Source: Hyphomicrobiales bacterium (GTDB taxonomy: Bacteria > Pseudomonadota > Alphaproteobacteria > Rhizobiales > Rhizobiaceae). Taken from it: 64,000 nt of DNA. Made by a program: the position numbers and the translations under genes. The notes below the pieces were generated by a model. It saw only the letters and a list, made by a program, of their open reading frames with translations, was not told where the DNA came from and searched no databases. Below are positions 55,121 to 63,531 of this stretch, in pieces. The stretch spans positions 213,718 to 277,717 of the forward strand of contig UCNG01000002.1 in NCBI GenBank assembly GCA_900473915.1. Reading direction: 5' to 3'. Positions within the stretch are counted from its first letter, which is position 1. Every line of letters begins with the position of its first letter.

Positions 55121-55222
55121 CTTAGAGCACAGATCTGATTCAATCAAATCTGTGCTCTAAGCGTTTGTTTCGTCGCATTATCCTACGCAAAATCGCTTCG
55201 CACTTTTGCTGGAAATGCTTTA
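55121..55222 (-). repeat. Composite palindromic repeat, copy 5 (supplies the fumarase stop)
   Basis: On the minus strand it begins TAAAGCATTTCCAGC, goes on AAAAGTGCGAAGCG and TTTTGCGTAGG, then ACAAACGCTTAGAGC, and ends in a hairpin AGAGCACAGAT/ATCTGTGCTCT followed by AAG. The order of parts equals copy 1. Its first triplet is the fumarase TAA. Confidence 0.82.
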
Positions 55223-56839
55223 ACCCAGATTGAGCTCCTTGAAGAAATCATTGCCCTTGTCATCGATGACGATGAAGGCGGGGAAATCTTCCACTTCGAT
55301 GCGCCAGATCGCTTCCATGCCGAGTTCCGGATATTCGACGACTTCGACCTTCTTGATGCAATCCTGCGCCAGACGGGCAGCCGGACCGCCGATGGAACCC
55401 AGATAGAAGCCGCCGTGTTGACCGCAAGCCTCACGCACCTGGCGCGAACGGTTGCCCTTGGCGAGCATCACCATCGAACCGCCGAAGGACTGGAACTGGT
55501 CCACATAGGAATCCATGCGGCCAGCCGTGGTTGGCCCGAACGAGCCGGAGGCATAACCGGCTGGCGTCTTGGCAGGACCTGCATAATAGATCGGATGGTT
55601 CTTGAAATAATCCGGCATGGCTTCGCCGTTTTCAAGCCGCTCGCGAATCTTGGCATGCGCCAGATCGCGCGCCACGATGATGGGACCGGTGAGCGACAGG
55701 CGCGTCTTGACCGGGTGCTTCGACAATTCCTTGAGAATGTCCTGCATCGGCTGGTTGAGGTCGATCTTGACCACATGCGACGACAGTTTTTCCTCGTCGA
55801 TATCCGGCATGTACTTGGCCGGATTGGTTTCCAGCTTTTCCAGAAAGATGCCGTCCTTGGTGATCTTGCCCTTGGCCTGACGGTCCGCAGAGCAGGAAAC
55901 GCCGATGCCGATCGGCAGGGAAGCACCGTGGCGCGGCAGGCGAATGACGCGCACATCATGGCAGAAATATTTGCCGCCGAACTGCGCGCCAACGCCGAGC
56001 GACTGCGTCAGCTTATGGATTTCGGCTTCCATTTCGAGGTCGCGGAAGGCGTGGCCGGTTTCGGAACCCTTGGTCGGCAGGCTGTCCAGATAGCGCGTCG
56101 AGGCAAGCTTGACCGTCTTCAGGTTCATCTCGGCCGAGGTGCCGCCAATGACGATTGCCAGATGGTAAGGCGGGCAGGCGGCAGTGCCGAGGCTCAGGAT
56201 CTTGTCCTTGAGGAAGTCGATCATGCGGTCGTGCGTCAGCAGTGACGGTGTTCCCTGATAGAGAAACGTCTTGTTCGCCGAACCGCCGCCTTTGGCTACG
56301 AACAGGAATTTATAGGCATCTTCGCCTTCTTCATAAATGTCGATCTGCGCGGGCAGATTGTTCTTGGTGTTCTTTTCCTCGAACATCGACAGAGGGGCGA
56401 GCTGCGAATAACGCAGGTTCTTCTTGTTGTAGGCATCGAGAACACCTGCGCCCAGCGCATCGGCATCGCCGCCTTCGGTCCAGACGCGACGGCCTTTCTT
56501 GCCCATGATGATCGCCGTGCCGGTATCCTGACACATGGGCAGCACGCCGCCAGCGGCGATATTGGCGTTTTTCAGAAGATCGTAGGCAACGAAACGGTCG
56601 TTGTCGGTCGCTTCAGGGTCTTCGAGAATTTTGGCAAGCTGCTGAAGATGGCCGGGGCGCAGCAGGTGGTTGATGTCGGCAAAAGCCGCTTCCGAAAGCA
56701 GGCGAAGCCCTTCCGGATCGACCGTCAGGATTTCCTGTCCCTTGAACGTATCGACGGAGACATGATCGGAAGTCAGCTTGCGGTAAGGGGTGTCGTCTTC
56801 ACCAAGAGGGAAAAGATCGGCGGCGCTTGCTTCTGCCAT
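55220..56839 (-). CDS. Fumarate hydratase class I (Fe-S enzyme)
   Basis: A 539-residue iron-sulfur fumarase (FumA/FumB type) that interconverts fumarate and malate in the TCA cycle. CQDTGTAI with Cys103 as a cluster ligand, [20 protein letters not shown] in parts ([15 protein letters not shown]), [14 protein letters not shown] and the C-terminal beta-domain [13 protein letters not shown] are all family features. The start at 56839 ([16 protein letters not shown]) has GAGGT upstream; the frame is open to 57040 without family match. Its stop codon is formed by the repeat element. Confidence 0.94.
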   Translation of the reverse strand: MAEASAADLFPLGEDDTPYRKLTSDHVSVDTFKGQEILTVDPEGLRLLSEAAFADINHLLRPGHLQQLAKILEDPEATDNDRFVAYDLLKNANIAAGGVLPMCQDTGTAIIMGKKGRRVWTEGGDADALGAGVLDAYNKKNLRYSQLAPLSMFEEKNTKNNLPAQIDIYEEGEDAYKFLFVAKGGGSANKTFLYQGTPSLLTHDRMIDFLKDKILSLGTAACPPYHLAIVIGGTSAEMNLKTVKLASTRYLDSLPTKGSETGHAFRDLEMEAEIHKLTQSLGVGAQFGGKYFCHDVRVIRLPRHGASLPIGIGVSCSADRQAKGKITKDGIFLEKLETNPAKYMPDIDEEKLSSHVVKIDLNQPMQDILKELSKHPVKTRLSLTGPIIVARDLAHAKIRERLENGEAMPDYFKNHPIYYAGPAKTPAGYASGSFGPTTAGRMDSYVDQFQSFGGSMVMLAKGNRSRQVREACGQHGGFYLGSIGGPAARLAQDCIKKVEVVEYPELGMEAIWRIEVEDFPAFIVIDDKGNDFFKELNLG

Positions 56840-57177
56840 CGCGGTACCTCGCTTGCTTGCCAGCTGCGCCAGCCGGAGATGGTCGTAAATCCGGCTCGCG
56901 CGATATATTGATCGAAGCCCCGAAGAGAGCCCGGAGCCAAAGTCTGAGGGGCTTTTAGCGCGATGCGAAGTGGATGCCACTGCGTCACTTTGTTCATCAA
57001 GGCATTCCGGCTCCGTCTCCCAAGAAGGTGCCTCAAACAATTGTGATAGGTGCAGAACGCGAAATTGCTTCAGGAAGCATTAGCGTTAAAAGTTTCTATA
57101 CGAGATTGGTAAATTCTACGCGCGAGATTCGGACGGATTCGCTTGTTTAGCGAACGCATCAATTTGGGCGGTTTGAA
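56840..57177. other. Intergenic region between divergent fumarase and L,D-transpeptidase genes
   Basis: About 338 bp. The minus-strand frame is open upstream of fumarase, but it lacks family similarity. Both genes' promoters should be here; no certain elements were found. Confidence 0.4.
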
Positions 57178-59193
57178 ATGCAGTTTCCCAGACACTCGCA
57201 GACAGATGAGAAGAGCAGCGCTGGGCGCGGACTAACGATCCGTCGCGCAGCGGCGCTGGCCCTGGCAGCTTCGGTGTTTCTCCCCACAGCGCAGGCCCAG
57301 GCCGCGAATTCGTTGTTGGAGCTTTTTCAGCAGCGCCGCCAGCAACCCGCGCCGCAGGTGGTTGCGCCACAGCCTCAACCTCCGAAAGCGGCTGCCCCAA
57401 AAGCGGTCGCGGCTCCCCGCGCATCCACCCCGAAGACCGCGACACGCAGCGTTCCGCCAGCGCAGCGCGTGACGGTGAAGGGACCGCAGATTTACGATTA
57501 TAAGCCCGATGCTCTGGTCAATGTCGATTTCAGCGCGCTCGACATGCGCGTCACTGCCGCAACCGAACCTGCCCCTGTCGACCCGCTGACATCGGGCATG
57601 TCGCCGATCCGCCATCAGGCCCGTGAGGAGACACCGGGCCAGCGTGCATTCGACGCGGCGGTGGACTATCTGAAGTCCGTCGACGTCAAGGCCGAAAAAG
57701 AGATAGCGCAGGCTATCGTCGATTATTATTCCAACAAGCGCAGCTTCATGTGGTCGGCCGATGACAAGGTGCTGGACCGCGCCAAGAACGTCGCGGCCTT
57801 CTTCGCCCGAGCCGATGAGGACGGGCTCAACCCGGATGAATATGCGGTCACGATTCCGGCTGACACTTTCGACGCTGCCGCGGGAGCCGAACGCCAGCAG
57901 AAACTTGCAGAATTTGAAATTCGCATGTCGGCGCGCGCTCTGCGTTACGCTATCGACGCAGGTGAGGGGCGTGTCATCGCCGACCGGCTGAGCGGTTTCC
58001 ACGACCTGCCGCGCAACCGCGTCGATCCGAAGGCGGTTCTTGAACGGCTGGCGTCAGAGAGCGATCCGGCGACCTATCTGCATGGCTTCCAGCCGGACAA
58101 TGCGCAATATGCAGCCTTGAAGCGCGAACTGGCAAATGCCGCTCCGCCATCTGCCGAACCGATCCGCATCTCGCTCAATGGCGTTATCAAGCCGGGCGAT
58201 AGGAACGATCAGCTCAGCAAGGTCGTTGCCCTGATATCGAGACACGCGCCCGCAAGCTATCTGGCAGACCACCAGCAAGTGCTGGACCGGCATGCGAGCG
58301 GCGACGTCTACGATCCTGAACTGGTAGCAGCCATCAAGGACTACCAGAAGCTTTCTGGCAGCACGCCGGATGGCGTCATTGGCCGCAACACACTTTCCGC
58401 CCTTCAGGGTGAGCAGTCCTCCATCAAGCGCGACCGCATCCTTTATTCCATGGAACGCCTGCGCTGGCTGCCGCATGATTTCGGCACCCGTTACGTGATG
58501 GTCAATCAGCCGGCTTACCGCGCGGAATATTTCGAGGGCGGTAAAGAAAAGCTGGCCATGAATGTGGTCATCGGCTCTCCGAGCCACCAGACCTATTTCT
58601 TCTATAACAAGGTCCAGACGGTGGTTTTCAACCCGTCATGGGGCGTGCCGCGCTCTATCATCCTGAACGAGATGCTGCCGAAGGTCATGCGCGATACGAG
58701 CTATCTCGACCGCAACGGCTATGAGGTCTACGCGGACGGCAAGAAGGTTTCGGCTGGCGCCGTCAATTGGAGTGCCGTTGCCGCAGGCAAGGCTCATGTC
58801 GGCATTCGTCAGAAGCCGAGCCTCGACAATGCGCTGGGCGAACTCAAGATTCTGTTCCCCAACGCGCATGATATCTACATGCATGACACCCCGGCCAAAT
58901 CCTATTTCAGCCGCGACATGCGCGCACTCAGCCATGGCTGTATCCGTCTGGAACGTCCGCGTGACATGGCGGCTGCGGTCATGGGAACATCGGTGTCCGA
59001 CCTTGAAAAATACTTCGGCAAGAACGAGCGCGGAATCAAGGTGAAGGAGCCGGTTCCGGTCTATATTTCCTACTTCACGGCATGGCCGGATGCGAGCGGA
59101 CAGATTCGCTACTATGGCGATGTCTATGACCGCGATTCCGGATTGCAGAAGGCATTCGACAAGACTGCGGATTCGCGCCTGGCCGCGCTCTGA
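57178..59193 (+). CDS. L,D-transpeptidase (YcbB/LdtD-like)
   Basis: A 671-residue periplasmic murein cross-linking enzyme. A signal peptide spans about 20-42 (AALALAASVFLPTAQAQAA), followed by a Gln/Pro/Ala-rich linker (48-105). A scaffold domain covers about 155-330. A peptidoglycan-binding domain is at about 370-415 (ELVAAIKDYQKLSG, DGVIGRNTLSAL). The YkuD catalytic domain has HGCIRL with Cys588 and His586. Long L,D-transpeptidases form 3-3 cross-links and, in Rhizobiales, also anchor outer-membrane proteins. Confidence 0.93.
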   Translation: MQFPRHSQTDEKSSAGRGLTIRRAAALALAASVFLPTAQAQAANSLLELFQQRRQQPAPQVVAPQPQPPKAAAPKAVAAPRASTPKTATRSVPPAQRVTVKGPQIYDYKPDALVNVDFSALDMRVTAATEPAPVDPLTSGMSPIRHQAREETPGQRAFDAAVDYLKSVDVKAEKEIAQAIVDYYSNKRSFMWSADDKVLDRAKNVAAFFARADEDGLNPDEYAVTIPADTFDAAAGAERQQKLAEFEIRMSARALRYAIDAGEGRVIADRLSGFHDLPRNRVDPKAVLERLASESDPATYLHGFQPDNAQYAALKRELANAAPPSAEPIRISLNGVIKPGDRNDQLSKVVALISRHAPASYLADHQQVLDRHASGDVYDPELVAAIKDYQKLSGSTPDGVIGRNTLSALQGEQSSIKRDRILYSMERLRWLPHDFGTRYVMVNQPAYRAEYFEGGKEKLAMNVVIGSPSHQTYFFYNKVQTVVFNPSWGVPRSIILNEMLPKVMRDTSYLDRNGYEVYADGKKVSAGAVNWSAVAAGKAHVGIRQKPSLDNALGELKILFPNAHDIYMHDTPAKSYFSRDMRALSHGCIRLERPRDMAAAVMGTSVSDLEKYFGKNERGIKVKEPVPVYISYFTAWPDASGQIRYYGDVYDRDSGLQKAFDKTADSRLAAL

Positions 59194-59216
59194 AATCCGT
59201 TGCCATATGAAAACAG

Positions 59217-59249
59217 AACGGCAATCATCGCTGGATGGTTGCCGTTTTT
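59217..59249 (+). terminator. Intrinsic terminator of the L,D-transpeptidase gene
   Basis: AACGGCAA-T-CATC and GATG-G-TTGCCGTT pair, followed by TTTC. Confidence 0.75.
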
Positions 59250-59370
59250 CTTTGCCGATAAGGCAGACGGGCAGAAGATAAAATCTCTTTGGGAAGTGGC
59301 GCGCAAGATGCTTGACTTATGCAGCCGCAGGCCAGTATATCCGCACCACCTTGATTGAGCATCGCTCATC

Positions 59371-59445
59371 GGGCGTGTAGCTCAGCGGGAGAGCACTCCC
59401 TTCACACGGGAGGGGTCACAGGTTCAATCCCTGTCACGCCCACCA
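59371..59445 (+). tRNA. tRNA-Val(CAC)
   Basis: 75 bases: GGGCGTG/CACGCCC acceptor with A and encoded CCA, D-arm TAGCTCAGCGGGAGAGC, anticodon stem CTCCC/GGGAG with loop TTCACAC (anticodon CAC, reads GTG), T-arm GGTTCAATCC. It lies immediately before the integrase gene, so its 3' half is a likely phage attachment site. Confidence 0.97.
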
Positions 59446-59557
59446 TCTATCCAATTGATATTTAATCATAATCCGTTGTCTGCAAATTTATTGTCTCGGC
59501 AAATACTGGAAAACGAAAGCAGAACATGGCCGAGCCAAGCGGGTAAAATCCGTGGAA

Positions 59558-60553
59558 TTAGTTCTTCTTCCGTTCCAGCTTCTTTGACACTGGCAAGAAA
59601 TTCGAGCGCTTCGCCTCATCAGTTGCCACTACGTGCGCATATCTGGCGGCTGATGCCATATCTGTCCAAGCGCCAGTTCCTACCAATCCACGCACGTCCA
59701 ATCCCCCGTATTTTCGCATCCACGTAGCCCATGTGTGCCTGAATACGTGGAACGTCACAAAGTCTACATCGGGGCCGGCTTTCGATTTCACATCTTCCAG
59801 CCATGTATACAGGCGCCCGGATTTTCTAAACCGGAATAGCTTCCCTTCTCGATCAAGCCCACGCGGATGATTCGCAATAGCCGCAACCACTGTAGGTGGC
59901 AGGTGGACCGCTCTGGGCTTCCCATTCTTTGTTGCTGGCAGGTATGCCATTCCTTCGGTCAAATCCAGCCTGGAAATTTCGAGCGTTGTTAGCTCACTGA
60001 GCCGCGTGCCGGTATAGAGAAGAGTATGCAGGAATATTCCGAACTCAGCATCCTTCTTGTATGCGGCGTCGAGAATCCTAAACGCCTGCTTGTCCGTCAT
60101 CCAATCGGTCTTCATCTGACCGCGGGAGCCTTTAGGGCGCTTCCATTGCTGGTTAAGACCTGCGTGCTTCAAAATGGCCGATATGACCGTGTAGACCTGT
60201 CTGTTGCGTGTCGCTGCGCTCGCGTTCGGGTAGAGGGCAATTGCCGTCGTATCAATTAACTGCTGATCAATGTCTACCAAACGGTAATGGCCGATCCTTT
60301 CAACGATCGGCTCTATAAAGCGCTCATTATGGGTTGCGGCGATATAATCCGTCACCGCGTCTAGGAAGGTCGGTTCTCCGGGTTTCCTGAAAACTCCCGC
60401 TTCGATTTCTTCTTTCCAGAGTTTGAGGAGCTTTGCTGCCGTAGCTTTGTCAGTCGTCTTTGTACTTCTGTCCATTGTGACCCCGAAGTGGGTGCCGCGA
60501 ATGTAGTAGTACGGCGATTTACCCGCACGTGGAGGGATGAGCTTGAGTGGCAT
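59558..60553 (-). CDS. Tyrosine recombinase/phage integrase
   Basis: A 331-residue integrase that would join the element with the tRNA-Val site. N-terminal arm-binding part PRAGKSPYYYIRGTHFGV, core-binding domain about 60-140, and catalytic domain with Arg184 (TGTRLSELT), His269 and Arg272 (FHVFRHTW), and Tyr305 (AARYAHV). All key residues are present, so it should be active. Its first 193 bases overlap the upstream HTH gene in another frame. The ribosome site is weak. Confidence 0.94.
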   Translation of the reverse strand: MPLKLIPPRAGKSPYYYIRGTHFGVTMDRSTKTTDKATAAKLLKLWKEEIEAGVFRKPGEPTFLDAVTDYIAATHNERFIEPIVERIGHYRLVDIDQQLIDTTAIALYPNASAATRNRQVYTVISAILKHAGLNQQWKRPKGSRGQMKTDWMTDKQAFRILDAAYKKDAEFGIFLHTLLYTGTRLSELTTLEISRLDLTEGMAYLPATKNGKPRAVHLPPTVVAAIANHPRGLDREGKLFRFRKSGRLYTWLEDVKSKAGPDVDFVTFHVFRHTWATWMRKYGGLDVRGLVGTGAWTDMASAARYAHVVATDEAKRSNFLPVSKKLERKKN

Positions 60554-60729
60554 TTCGTTTCTCGTCTTAATCCTTCAACAATCGCGTCCAGGTCCTTCTC
60601 AGTGAAGAACTTCTTGTGACCGACTGTGAAATAGAACGCATGGCGCTTGATAATTTCTTGCAGTGTTCGCCGGCCTATCCTGAGACGGTCTGCGGCTTCG
60701 TTCATGGAAAAGATCGCTGACATCCTCAC
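60361..60729 (-). CDS. Excisionase-like helix-turn-helix protein
   Basis: 122 residues; the first 55 or so are a MerR/excisionase-type HTH: SMNEAADRLRIGRRTLQEII and VGHKKFFTEKDLDAIVEGLR, as in recombination directionality factors. Excisionases usually end near this point, but here the frame runs on another 65 residues through the integrase start, in a low-complexity Ser/Arg/Lys-rich style (RRTTTFAAPTS). The tail may be an accident of reading over the integrase region. Its ATG overlaps the upstream gene's stop by four bases. Confidence 0.7.
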   Translation of the reverse strand: MRMSAIFSMNEAADRLRIGRRTLQEIIKRHAFYFTVGHKKFFTEKDLDAIVEGLRRETKCHSSSSLHVRVNRRTTTFAAPTSGSQWTEVQRRLTKLRQQSSSNSGKKKSKREFSGNPENRPS

Positions 60730-60953
60730 TCCCTTTCCCGCAGTGCGGCGCGGCTATACGGCGGAACATATTTGTCGCCGTAGATCGCGGCTAGAACCAC
60801 CTCATTAGCGAAATCGACTGCGGCCGCTGGCTGTTGCTGCATGACCGACCCGAAGAAGTTCGGGTTCGCGCAGATGCCAGACAGGGCCGCGTTAAAGATG
60901 GCGCGGTAGCCTTCGTGGTTGCTGTCCCATTCAGTTGAAAACTCAGCTTCCAT
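60726..60953 (-). CDS. Small island protein, unknown function
   Basis: 75 residues, no family recognised. The N-terminus is acidic (EAEFSTEWDSNHEGY) and the middle has a hydrophobic helix (FANEVVLAAIYGDKY). It starts directly after the stop of the next upstream gene and overlaps the excisionase-like gene by ATGA, so it is coupled to both. Its presence in a tight operon supports a real gene. Confidence 0.6.
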   Translation of the reverse strand: MEAEFSTEWDSNHEGYRAIFNAALSGICANPNFFGSVMQQQPAAAVDFANEVVLAAIYGDKYVPPYSRAALRERE

Positions 60954-61211
60954 CTACTCACCGCCTTTCAGGGCTTGGCGCTGCGCCGTCTCTCCGCTGA
61001 TTTCGATGTGATCCGCAATCTCGCGAAGCAATGACGCCATCTGGCGAAGCTTCTCTTGGTTCGGATCGCTGTCGAGATAGGGGCGAGAGCTAGGAACATC
61101 GCCAATCAGCGCAGAAAAGTAAGTCCGCGTCGGGTTGTGAAGATGGCAATATTCTCCGGCAGGGAACAGGCTGTCTACAAAAGCCTGCGCTTGTTCGCGT
61201 GTCAGCTTCAT
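60954..61211 (-). CDS. Small island protein, unknown function
   Basis: 85 residues: LTREQAQAFVDSLFPAGEYCH at the start and a helical end (QMASLLREIADHIEISG). No family recognised. It overlaps the upstream gene by ATGA and abuts the downstream gene, so it is translated within the operon. Confidence 0.6.
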   Translation of the reverse strand: MKLTREQAQAFVDSLFPAGEYCHLHNPTRTYFSALIGDVPSSRPYLDSDPNQEKLRQMASLLREIADHIEISGETAQRQALKGGE

Positions 61212-61483
61212 TCGCTCTGCTCCCCAAGTGCGGAGGCGGCGAGTGCGCGGATAGCCATGTCCGGCCTTTCACATGTAGGATTGTGCCACCATTGTTTGGC
61301 GGCTTCCGCCGCAGCATTTAAAACGATGTCGATGGCAGCTTGGGCCTTGTCTCGCCAGTACTCGCGCTGTTGCTCTGGCTCGTCACCTGATGCCGTCTGC
61401 AAGCAGTTCTGTGCGTTCCAGTTTGCGCCGTCCTGCTCGCACATGGCCCGCGTCACCTTCTCGATGAGTTCCTTACTCGGCAT
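61208..61483 (-). CDS. Small island protein, unknown function
   Basis: 91 residues from the ATG at 61483 (GGGAGG seven bases upstream); a GTG at 61513 would add ten. PSKELIEKVTRAMCEQDG opens it; the middle YWRDKAQAAIDIVLNAAAEA is helical. This N-terminal form resembles short phage proteins that follow a helical template, but I cannot assign a family. It overlaps the previous gene's end by 11 bases. Confidence 0.6.
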   Translation of the reverse strand: MPSKELIEKVTRAMCEQDGANWNAQNCLQTASGDEPEQQREYWRDKAQAAIDIVLNAAAEAAKQWWHNPTCERPDMAIRALAASALGEQSE

Positions 61484-61700
61484 GGCTGGCCTCCCACCCG
61501 CTCCATTTTTCACGCTTTGCGCGGCGTTTTGCGTTTTCCAATGAGTTGTTCCATTCTGCCAGCTTGCGTTCAGAAGGCTTACCGGCGCGTTGCACCATCA
61601 GTAGTTGAAGGGCTTCCTGTAGCAACGTTGCCTGCGCTGAGGTCATAACAGCGAGCGTGCAATAGACGCGGGGACCGCTTGGATTGTCGTAAAGGTTCAT
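61473..61700 (-). CDS. Small island protein, unknown function
   Basis: 75 residues: MTSAQATLLQEALQLLMVQ amphipathic helix, then a basic end (ENAKRRAKREKWSGWE). No family recognised. GGAGG lies ten bases before the ATG. Overlaps neighbours at both ends (ATGA upstream, 11 bases downstream). Confidence 0.58.
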   Translation of the reverse strand: MNLYDNPSGPRVYCTLAVMTSAQATLLQEALQLLMVQRAGKPSERKLAEWNNSLENAKRRAKREKWSGWEASHAE

Positions 61701-62116
61701 GGCTTGCTGGCCTCCTTTGCGCGCAAGATGGCGATGCAGAGGGCGATGGCTCCATTAGGAGAGCCGCCCAATTCTGTTTCCCGCAAATAATCTGTGCTGA
61801 ATAATTCGCGGCGTTGACTGCAAATTCTCGCAATCCACTTTCCATTGAAGTCTTCAAATAACTGGCGTTTCCACCCTGGCAACACCCTCTCAGCCAGCGC
61901 GATAGCGGCGTCTACAGAGGCGGTGTAGCGAGGTGCCTTGTGTGTTGAGTGACCAATGTCACCATTTGGCCGGTCGAAATATGCAACGACAGTACCTTTG
62001 TTCTTTCCAAGACGGTGACCCCAGAAGACCTCGTCGCCTGCCTCACATTCAATGATCGCATCCACTTCCCTATCAGTCCCTTCCAGCTTGGATAGTCTGT
62101 CAATGAGGTCGGTCAT
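61697..62116 (-). CDS. Phage-type protein with ABA-sandwich-like pattern, unknown function
   Basis: 139 residues. It begins MTDLIDRLSKLEGTDREVDA and contains YTASVDAAIALAERVLPGW, a layout often seen in phage proteins called ABA-sandwich domain proteins. The C-terminus ends with LCIAILRAKEASKP. Function unknown. Overlaps both neighbours by ATGA. Confidence 0.68.
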   Translation of the reverse strand: MTDLIDRLSKLEGTDREVDAIIECEAGDEVFWGHRLGKNKGTVVAYFDRPNGDIGHSTHKAPRYTASVDAAIALAERVLPGWKRQLFEDFNGKWIARICSQRRELFSTDYLRETELGGSPNGAIALCIAILRAKEASKP

Positions 62117-62439
62117 GCGGCTTCTCCGTAGGTCTGGACGTAATCCTGAACGAGTTCCTTAGCTGCGGATGCTGACCAATCGTAGCCCGGTGTCCCTACG
62201 GGGACTTCTAGGCAATCCTCGGCGCACGATATAGCTGATGCCCTGTCCAAGTCTGGCCATGCATCCTCGAAAGCCAGAACCAAGGCCCATTTAAAGCCGA
62301 TCGAATTAAGCTGGCGTTTAGGATTAGCCGCGAATGACTTCCGCAGCGTTTTATCGATTTGGCGCGGCAACTCCTTGTCCAGAGTTTTATCAATGGCCGT
62401 TGATACCCATTCCTTGATAAAGCGGTCGATCCACCTCAT
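62113..62439 (-). CDS. Small island protein, unknown function
   Basis: 108 residues. A basic amphipathic start (WIDRFIKEWVSTAIDKTLDK, KTLRKSFAANPKRQ) precedes an acidic half (CAEDCLEVPVGTPG). Two cysteines in CAEDC. I recognise no family. Overlaps both neighbours by four bases. Confidence 0.58.
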   Translation of the reverse strand: MRWIDRFIKEWVSTAIDKTLDKELPRQIDKTLRKSFAANPKRQLNSIGFKWALVLAFEDAWPDLDRASAISCAEDCLEVPVGTPGYDWSASAAKELVQDYVQTYGEAA

Positions 62440-63038
62440 GACGGCTTCCCTCCCAGCACGGCGTCGATTTCGGCTATGTCACGCTCCATCTCAGGAATAT
62501 GGCTCGACTTTTCGTACCCTGCGAAAGCTTCCTTTTCGTGGGCAAGGTCCGAAACCAGATAGTCTCTGGCCGTCCTCAACGCTTCATGAGCAGCCGTGAG
62601 CTTGGCTTCGAGGGCTTCGGCGCGTTCCAAGAGCTTTGCAGCCGACTTCTGCATGGTCAGGAAGTTTTCACGGGCAGCATCACGGTTGCGCTCGGCAATC
62701 TCCTTCTCCGCCCTTTCCGCCGCCAATAGCTTCTCAGCCTGCGAGCGGGTGACGAGTTCGCGGACAAGGAAGCCATCCTTTCGGTAACGGTCTGGAAAGC
62801 CGGTTGGTAGCCATTCTTGCGTCTGGTCATGCCAATACTGATGTTCCACCGTCACCAGACCCGTATCTGTAGCGGCTGGCGTGGGGCGGGTGGCTGTTGC
62901 GATCTTCTCAGGCGAGAAATCAATCTTCGCCGCGAGGCAATCCCCATCAGGACAATTGCACATCTTCTGCTCTTGCATGGCCTGACAGACTGCGTTCGTT
63001 GCATCGTCCCAGATTTCGCGATCACGTTCACTCGCCAT
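62436..63038 (-). CDS. Coiled-coil island protein, unknown function
   Basis: 200 residues from the ATG at 63038, which has AGGAGG seven bases upstream; the frame is open to 63179 but over the methyltransferase gene. The N-terminus has a Cys cluster (KMCNCPDGDCLAAK, about 25-38) that could bind metal; a middle segment is HQYWHDQTQEWLPTGFPD, and about 105-185 is a long heptad coiled coil (AERAEKEIAERNRDAAREN). No family recognised. Confidence 0.65.
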   Translation of the reverse strand: MASERDREIWDDATNAVCQAMQEQKMCNCPDGDCLAAKIDFSPEKIATATRPTPAATDTGLVTVEHQYWHDQTQEWLPTGFPDRYRKDGFLVRELVTRSQAEKLLAAERAEKEIAERNRDAARENFLTMQKSAAKLLERAEALEAKLTAAHEALRTARDYLVSDLAHEKEAFAGYEKSSHIPEMERDIAEIDAVLGGKPS

Positions 63039-63531
63039 GACGGTCGCCTCCTGATGGGTGGGCGGCGGGCTTGAGAAAGCAAATCCAGTGCGTGTTCGCC
63101 TGCTTGCCGGAAACGTGACCGATAACAGGGCGCACGTCTGTAAGCGTGAGGATTTCTCGCACTTTGATTTGCGTCTCATTCCATTTGAAAATAAGGGTGC
63201 CGTGCGGTTTCAGAACACGAAATGCCTCGGCAAATCCCTGTCGTAGATCGTCGCGCCACGTTTCTCGGTTAAGTGCGCCGTATTTGGCGCGCAGCCAGCT
63301 TGTCTCGCCAGCGTTGACCAGATGTGGCGGATCGAACACGACAAGGCTGAATGTATCGCCATCGAATGGCAGATTGCGGAAGTCGAGAAGCTGATCCGGC
63401 GATATGATCAACTCGCGGCCGTCGCAAAGAATATGGCTTTCCTTGCGGATATCACCGAACATAGCTCGTTCGTCCGACTTGTCGAACCAGAACATGCGGG
63501 AACCGCAGCACACATCAAGGATGGGCTTCAT
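63028..63531 (-). CDS. Phage-type SAM-dependent methyltransferase
   Basis: 167 residues from the ATG at 63531. ILDVCCGSRMFW (motif I) and VVFDPPHLV (motif IV, DPPH in place of the DPPY of amino-methyltransferases) are clear, followed by AFRVLKPHGTLIFKW and GKQANTHWICFLKP. The enzyme might modify DNA or a small molecule. No specificity domain or restriction partner is nearby in the window. It overlaps the upstream gene by ATGA, downstream by 11 bases. Confidence 0.8.
   Translation of the reverse strand: MKPILDVCCGSRMFWFDKSDERAMFGDIRKESHILCDGRELIISPDQLLDFRNLPFDGDTFSLVVFDPPHLVNAGETSWLRAKYGALNRETWRDDLRQGFAEAFRVLKPHGTLIFKWNETQIKVREILTLTDVRPVIGHVSGKQANTHWICFLKPAAHPSGGDRHGE

Noticed and set aside
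56840-57040. 67-residue N-terminal extension of fumarase
   Set aside because: The internal ATG at 56839 has a good ribosome site and begins at the family's usual start.
59446-59557. Possible small gene between tRNA-Val and the integrase
   Set aside because: Only 112 bp, AT-rich, with no start with a ribosome site; more likely part of the attachment region.
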